A stretch of 42,049 nt of DNA from Methylobacterium sp. Leaf123 (GTDB lineage: Bacteria > Pseudomonadota > Alphaproteobacteria > Rhizobiales > Beijerinckiaceae): positions 221,706 through 263,754 of the forward strand of contig NZ_LMNS01000001.1 of assembly GCF_001423405.1 (NCBI RefSeq), written 5' to 3'. A program made the translations under genes and the position numbers. How positions within the stretch are numbered: the first letter of the stretch is position 1; the number at the start of each line of letters is the position of its first letter. Positions 33,901 to 39,900 of the stretch are shown in pieces. The notes below the pieces were generated by a model. The model had not been told where the DNA came from. It saw nothing but the letters and a program-made list of their open reading frames with translations, and did not search any database.

Positions 33901-36900
33901 CGATCGCGGGCGGGGTGATCCGCCTCGAGGCCGGCCAGCTCTTCGACACCACGGGCGGCCTGAACGGCCGGCTCGCGGCCAGCGTCGAGGTCGGCGTGCG
34001 CGCGACGGCGGCCACCGGCGGCGTCTCCGTCGTCAACCGCGCCCTGTCCGACCGGGACGCCAGCTTCCTGACGGACGGGTTCAAGCCGGGCCTGCGGATC
34101 GGGCTTGCCGGCGCCTTCGGCGTCACGACCGCCAATGCGACCGGAGCCGCGACCTATTACGAGATCGCGAAGGCGGGCAAAGCGACCCTCGTCCTCGACA
34201 CGAGCAATCTCGACGCGAACAAGCTCGCGCCGACGGCCGAGACCGGCCGCAACCTCGTCGTGTTCCAATCGGCCAAGGATACCGGGAATCCGTTCAACCT
34301 CGTCACCCAGCTCCTGATCCAGAAGCGCCAGGCGCTGGTGCTCGAAACCGCGGGGACGCTCGACGTGAGCGCGGGCGGCCAGATCTTCATCACCACGTCG
34401 TCATCGGCGACATTGGGCCTCATCACCTCCACGACGGGCAAGGAAATCCGCCTCAAGGGCGACAACGGCCTCATCAACGGCCGCGGCGACACCGACACGA
34501 ATGTCCGCGGCGGCGACACCATCCTCGAAGGCGGCCGGGGTGCCGTCGGCAGCGCTCAGAAGGCAATCGGCGTCGAGCTGACGGGCACCCTGGCGGTCCG
34601 CAGCGCGGAGAACATCTACCTCACCGCCCGCGCGGGCGACCTGAAGCTGGAATCCGCCTTCAGCGACAAGGATATCTTCCTCACCGCAGACCTGGGCAGC
34701 ATCCTCGACGGCATCGGGAACGACAACACCAAGATCTCGGCACGCAACCTCACCCTGAGGGCGGCGGGTGCGATCGGCCAAGCCGGACCGAACGCCAACA
34801 CCCCCCATGTGGGCGCCGACGCGATCGAGGTGAAGCTCACCGGCACCGTCCGGGCGAGCGCCACGGGTACCATCGCGTTGACCGAGACGGCGACCGACCT
34901 GCGGGTGGTGGCGATCACCACGACGGGTGACGTGATCCTGAGTGCGCAAGCCTCGATCCTCGACGGCGGCGACCTGACGAACCCACGCGACATCGACTCG
35001 GCGCCCGATACCGTTGGCAGCGGACGGGCCAATGTCAGCGGCCGCTCCATCGTCCTCACGGCGCGCGACGGCATCGGCTCCGGCACCGACGCGTTCGAGT
35101 TCGACAGCAATGTCGGCGGCACGACGACCGGTCGGGTCACGCTCTCGGCCGGGCGCGGCAACATCGGCGTCGTCGAGACCAGCGGCGACGTCTACCTCGC
35201 CAGCATCGGGGCCGCCGACAACCGCGTTGCCATCCTCACGGCCACCTCCGGCAGCATCCTGAACGGATCGACCGATTACAACGACAGCAACGGCGGCAGC
35301 TCGAACCTCATCTCCGGCCAAGCCAAGCTGATCGCCTCGGGCAGCATCGGCACGGCGACGAAGCGCATCATCGCCAAGCTGAAGACCGCGACCGGCGACA
35401 CCTATGGCGGCATCGAAGCCACGGCCGGCGACGACGTCTGGCTGTGGAATGTCGGCGGACTGCGCGTGGGCGGCGTCACCGTGGGAGCCAAGACCGGCAT
35501 CCAGGCGGGCGGCACGATCAATGTGCGCACGTCGAGCCCCGTCACGATCAGCACCGACCTGATCTCGAAGAAGTCCATCAACGTGTTCTCGGGCGAAGAT
35601 ACGACCCGGGGCGACGACCTCCTGCTCGTGCAATCCGGCGTCACGATCTTCTCGACCGAGGGCTCGGTGACCCTCGCTGCCGGCGACAACCTCACCGTCG
35701 AGGCGGGCGCGGTGGTGAAGGCCAAGGGCGACATCGTCCTGAAGGCCGACTTCAAGGTGGTGAAGGACGTCAACGGCAACGACATCGTCGTGCCCTCCGA
35801 CGAGGCCGCTGCCGCCATCGATCTGAAGGGCACCTTCGTCGGCCGCACGATCACGATCCAGGGCAGCAGCCTGGGCGGCACCTACCGCCTCGACGGCGCG
35901 TTCCTGACCGGCGAGCGCACCATTACCGTCAGCGCGAGCAACCCGAACGATCCCAACGAGGTGATCACGCTCATCCGGATCTCGGAAGGGGCGCTCACGC
36001 GCGGCGGCTTCATCAGCCTGCTCGCCGGTAACGGCGACAACACGATCACGTTCGCGGACACGAACACCATGTCCACCGGCGCGATGAGCATCACCGGCGG
36101 CGCGGGCCAGGATGTCGTGACGCTCGACGGCGGCTACACGCTCGACTCGCTGGCGATCGACCTCGCCGGCGGCGGCAACAGCCTGACCGCGGCGGGCGTC
36201 TACACGATGGCCGGCGCGCTCACGATCCGCACCGGCACGGGCCGCGACATCATCGATCTTCAGGGCCGCTACACCGCCGGCTCGATGGAGATCGATGCGG
36301 GTGACGGCCAGAACGACATCATCCTGACCGGCACCTACCGGATCGGAAACACCTTCGCGATCCGCGCCGGCTCGGGCAGCGACACGCTGCTGGATTCCCG
36401 CTTGGTCGGTGGCGCGATGAGCCGGGCCGATGTCGCGGCCGGCTCGCTCTCGATCAATCTGGGGGGCGGCAGCAACACCCTGCGGCTCTCGGGCGGGTAC
36501 GTGACCCCGTCCGGCGCGATCACGATCACGACCGGCGCGGGCGACGACGTCATCGACCTGCAGGGCAGCTACACGGCGAAGTCGATGAGCGTCGGCGCCG
36601 GCGCCGGCACCAACGCGTTGACCTTGACCGGCAGTTACCGGGTCACCGACGACGTCACGATCACCGCCGCGGGCGGCACCGACACGCTGACCGACCTGCG
36701 CGTCGTGAATGGCGTGGTGGACAAGGCCAGCGTCGAGGCGACGTCGCTCGCGATCGATCTCGGCGACGGTGACAATACGGTCACCCTTGCCGGCACTTAC
36801 CGCATCGCCGCCGCCTTCCGTCTCGCCACCGGTTCGGGCCTCGACATCGTCAGCGATCACCGCAAGGTCGCTCAGACGGTCACGGATGCGCTCGACCTGA

Positions 36901-39900
36901 CGGCGGGCACCATCGCGATCACGCTCGGCGACGGGGCCAACGAAGTCGCGCTCGCCGGCACGCTCGCGGCCGTGGACAGCGTCAGCCTGGTTTCGGGCTC
37001 GGGCAACGACACGGTGATCGATGCGGCGCTCGACGGCACGACGCCGCTTCGGACCGCGACGATCACGGCCAAGACCATCGATGTGAATCTCGGCGCGGGC
37101 GACAACGCCCTGACGCTGCTCGGCACCACGATCGCCACCTCGAGCTTGGCGCTGACCAGCCTCGGCGGTCGGGACCAGTTCGCCCTGCGCGGGCGGGTCC
37201 GCGCCGGGACCACGGCCATCCGGCTCGGTTCGGGCGACGACCGGCTCGACCTCGCGGTCAGCGAGATCGCGGGCTACACACAGGTCTTGGGTGAAGACGG
37301 CGCGGACGTGATCAACGTCGATAGCCTGCCCTCGCTCACCAGCAAGACCAACGGCACCACCGACACGCTCGACATCGACGGCGGCCAGGACACGGACACG
37401 ATCCGCATCCAACTCGCCGGCGCCTCGTCCTACCGCATCAACGTCACGGATTCCGGCGATGCCGACCGGGGCATCGACACCCTGACGATCCTCGGCACCG
37501 ATGCCGCCGACCAGTTCCTGATGCGCCGGAACTTCGTCGCGCTCGTCCATCCGAACGCCGACGGCACCTACCCGGTGAACGCCGTGGTGGAGCGGATCAA
37601 CTATGACATGAGCATCAACGGGCGCGTCATCGTCGAAGGCGGCAAGGGCGCCGACCGCTTCGCGATGGACGACAACGCCGCGCTGATGACCGTCGACGGC
37701 GGCGAGGGCAACGACGTCTTCCAGGTCGGCCAGGTCTTCGCGACGCCGCGCGACGTCCCCAACGGGCTGCTCGTGGAGGACGCGTTCGAGACGACGAAGC
37801 TGTCCTTCGGCGGCTACCTGTCCCGCGGCATCTCGATCCCGACGGTGATCTACGGCGGCGTCGGCGACGACATGTTCCAGGTCTACTCGAACAAGGCGGA
37901 CCTGCGCCTCGAGGGCGAGGATGGCGACGACGTCTTCATCGTCCGCGCCTTCGGCACGCTGTCCGAGAACAAGATCAAGCTCAATGCCGGCGCCGGTAAC
38001 GACCGGATCGAGTACAACATCAACGCGCCGCTCGACATCGATGGCGGCTCCGGCTTCAATAAGATCGTCGCGCTCGGTACCGAGTTCGCCGACACCTTCG
38101 TCGTGACGCGCGACGGCATCTTCGGTGCCGGGCTTTCGATCCGCTTCACCAACATTCAGGCGGTCGAGGTCGACGGCCTGGAGGGCGACGACACCTTCTA
38201 CGTGCTCTCCACGCCGGCGGGCGTCGTCACCACGCTGATCGGCGGCCTGGGCAGCGACACCTTCCACGTCGCCGGCGACGTCAGCGGCGAGGTCGTCGCG
38301 CGCGACGCCAAGGGCAACTCCGCGGTCATCAACCACACGATCTCCAGCACCGACCCGGCCTTCAACGGCCTGTTCGTGCCGGGCATCAACGCCTCGGTCT
38401 CGGCGGCCGATGCCGGCGCCGTCAGCGACGGCGTCGGGCTGACCCTGCGCGAGGATTCCAACGTTCCGGCGCTGAGCGTCGGCACCTACAAGATCGCACC
38501 GCCCGCCCCGAAGACGGCGCCGCTGGGCGTCAGCGACTGGGCCGTGGTTACCGTCTCGGCCGCGCAATCCTCGGCGCAGATGCGCGCCCTGGGCGGCAAT
38601 GCGGGCACCGTCGAGATCTCGACGGACGGCGTTACGTGGGCGGATGCGCTGACGCTGCGCTTCACGACCTTCTTCGACAATGCCAGCAACAGCTTCGTCT
38701 GGAGCGCCGAGCGGACCATCTTCGTCCGTGCCAAGTCGGATACGGCGCTGGAGGGCGACCAGAACGTGGCGATCGGCCACGCGGTGATCAGTTCCCATGC
38801 GGAGGTGAACGGCACCTCCGTCCGCACCACGCTGGTCAAGGTCATCGACGACGACAAGCCGGGTCTGATCATCGTCGAGAGCGGCGGCGCGACCTCGGTC
38901 ATTGAGGGCAACGGCAACAAGCCCCAGAACAAGGACGACTACACCGTCGTCCTCAACAACGCCCCGCTCGCAGGCGAGGAAGTGCGCGTCACGCTCGGCG
39001 TGTCGAGCACGGAAATCGCCTTCACCGACGGCAACGGCACCCCGTTGCCGCGGGACGGCAACGGCCAGGCCTATCTCATCTTCACCGCGGCCAACTGGGA
39101 CCAGCCGCAAAAGGTGCTGGTCTCCTCCCCGGCCGACCTGAAGCCCGAGAACCGCTTCGTCGCGGAGATCACCCACACCGTCACCAGCACCATGAACGGC
39201 ACGGCGACGGAGGGCTTCTTCAAATCGGCGCTCGTCGGCAAGCCGATGGTGCGCGTGCAGGTGACCGACGGCAACACCGCCGGCGTGGTGGTAACCCCGA
39301 AGGAGGGCGGCGTCGTGGTGACGCCCAGCCAGACCTCCTTCTACGACGTCGTCCTGACCATGCAGCCGAAGGCGCCGGTGACGATCACGCTGGCCGGTGA
39401 CGGCCAGACGATCACGTCGAGCGGGGATAGCCGGTTCAAGGCGGCCAACGGCACCAACCCGGCCACCATCACCTTCACCGCGGCGGATTGGGACCAGGCC
39501 GTTCGGGTCACCGTGGCGCGCGATCCCAACGGTGCGCGGACGACCTCGGACCTCAAGACCTTCTCGCGTCAGCCGCACGAGCTCAGCGGCATCGAGGGAC
39601 CGCTGGTCCTCGAGGGCGGCGTCGGCCCCGACAGCCGTTCGCTGACCCTGGCCGTCGTCCTGCCGGGCGAGAACAACCCCCTCGTCGGACGCGCGATCGT
39701 CGATGACGGGCTGCCCGACTTCGACAAGGTCACGCTCTACAACGACTCCACCACGGCGGGCGTCTCCGGCACGGTGAGCGCCACGCATATCGGCGGCTTC
39801 GGCATGTCGACGAATGTCGTCAGGCCGAACACGAGCGGCAACGCCCGCACCATCGAGGGCGGCGTGACCTATAGCGGCATGCGCTCGGTCGAGCTGCTGC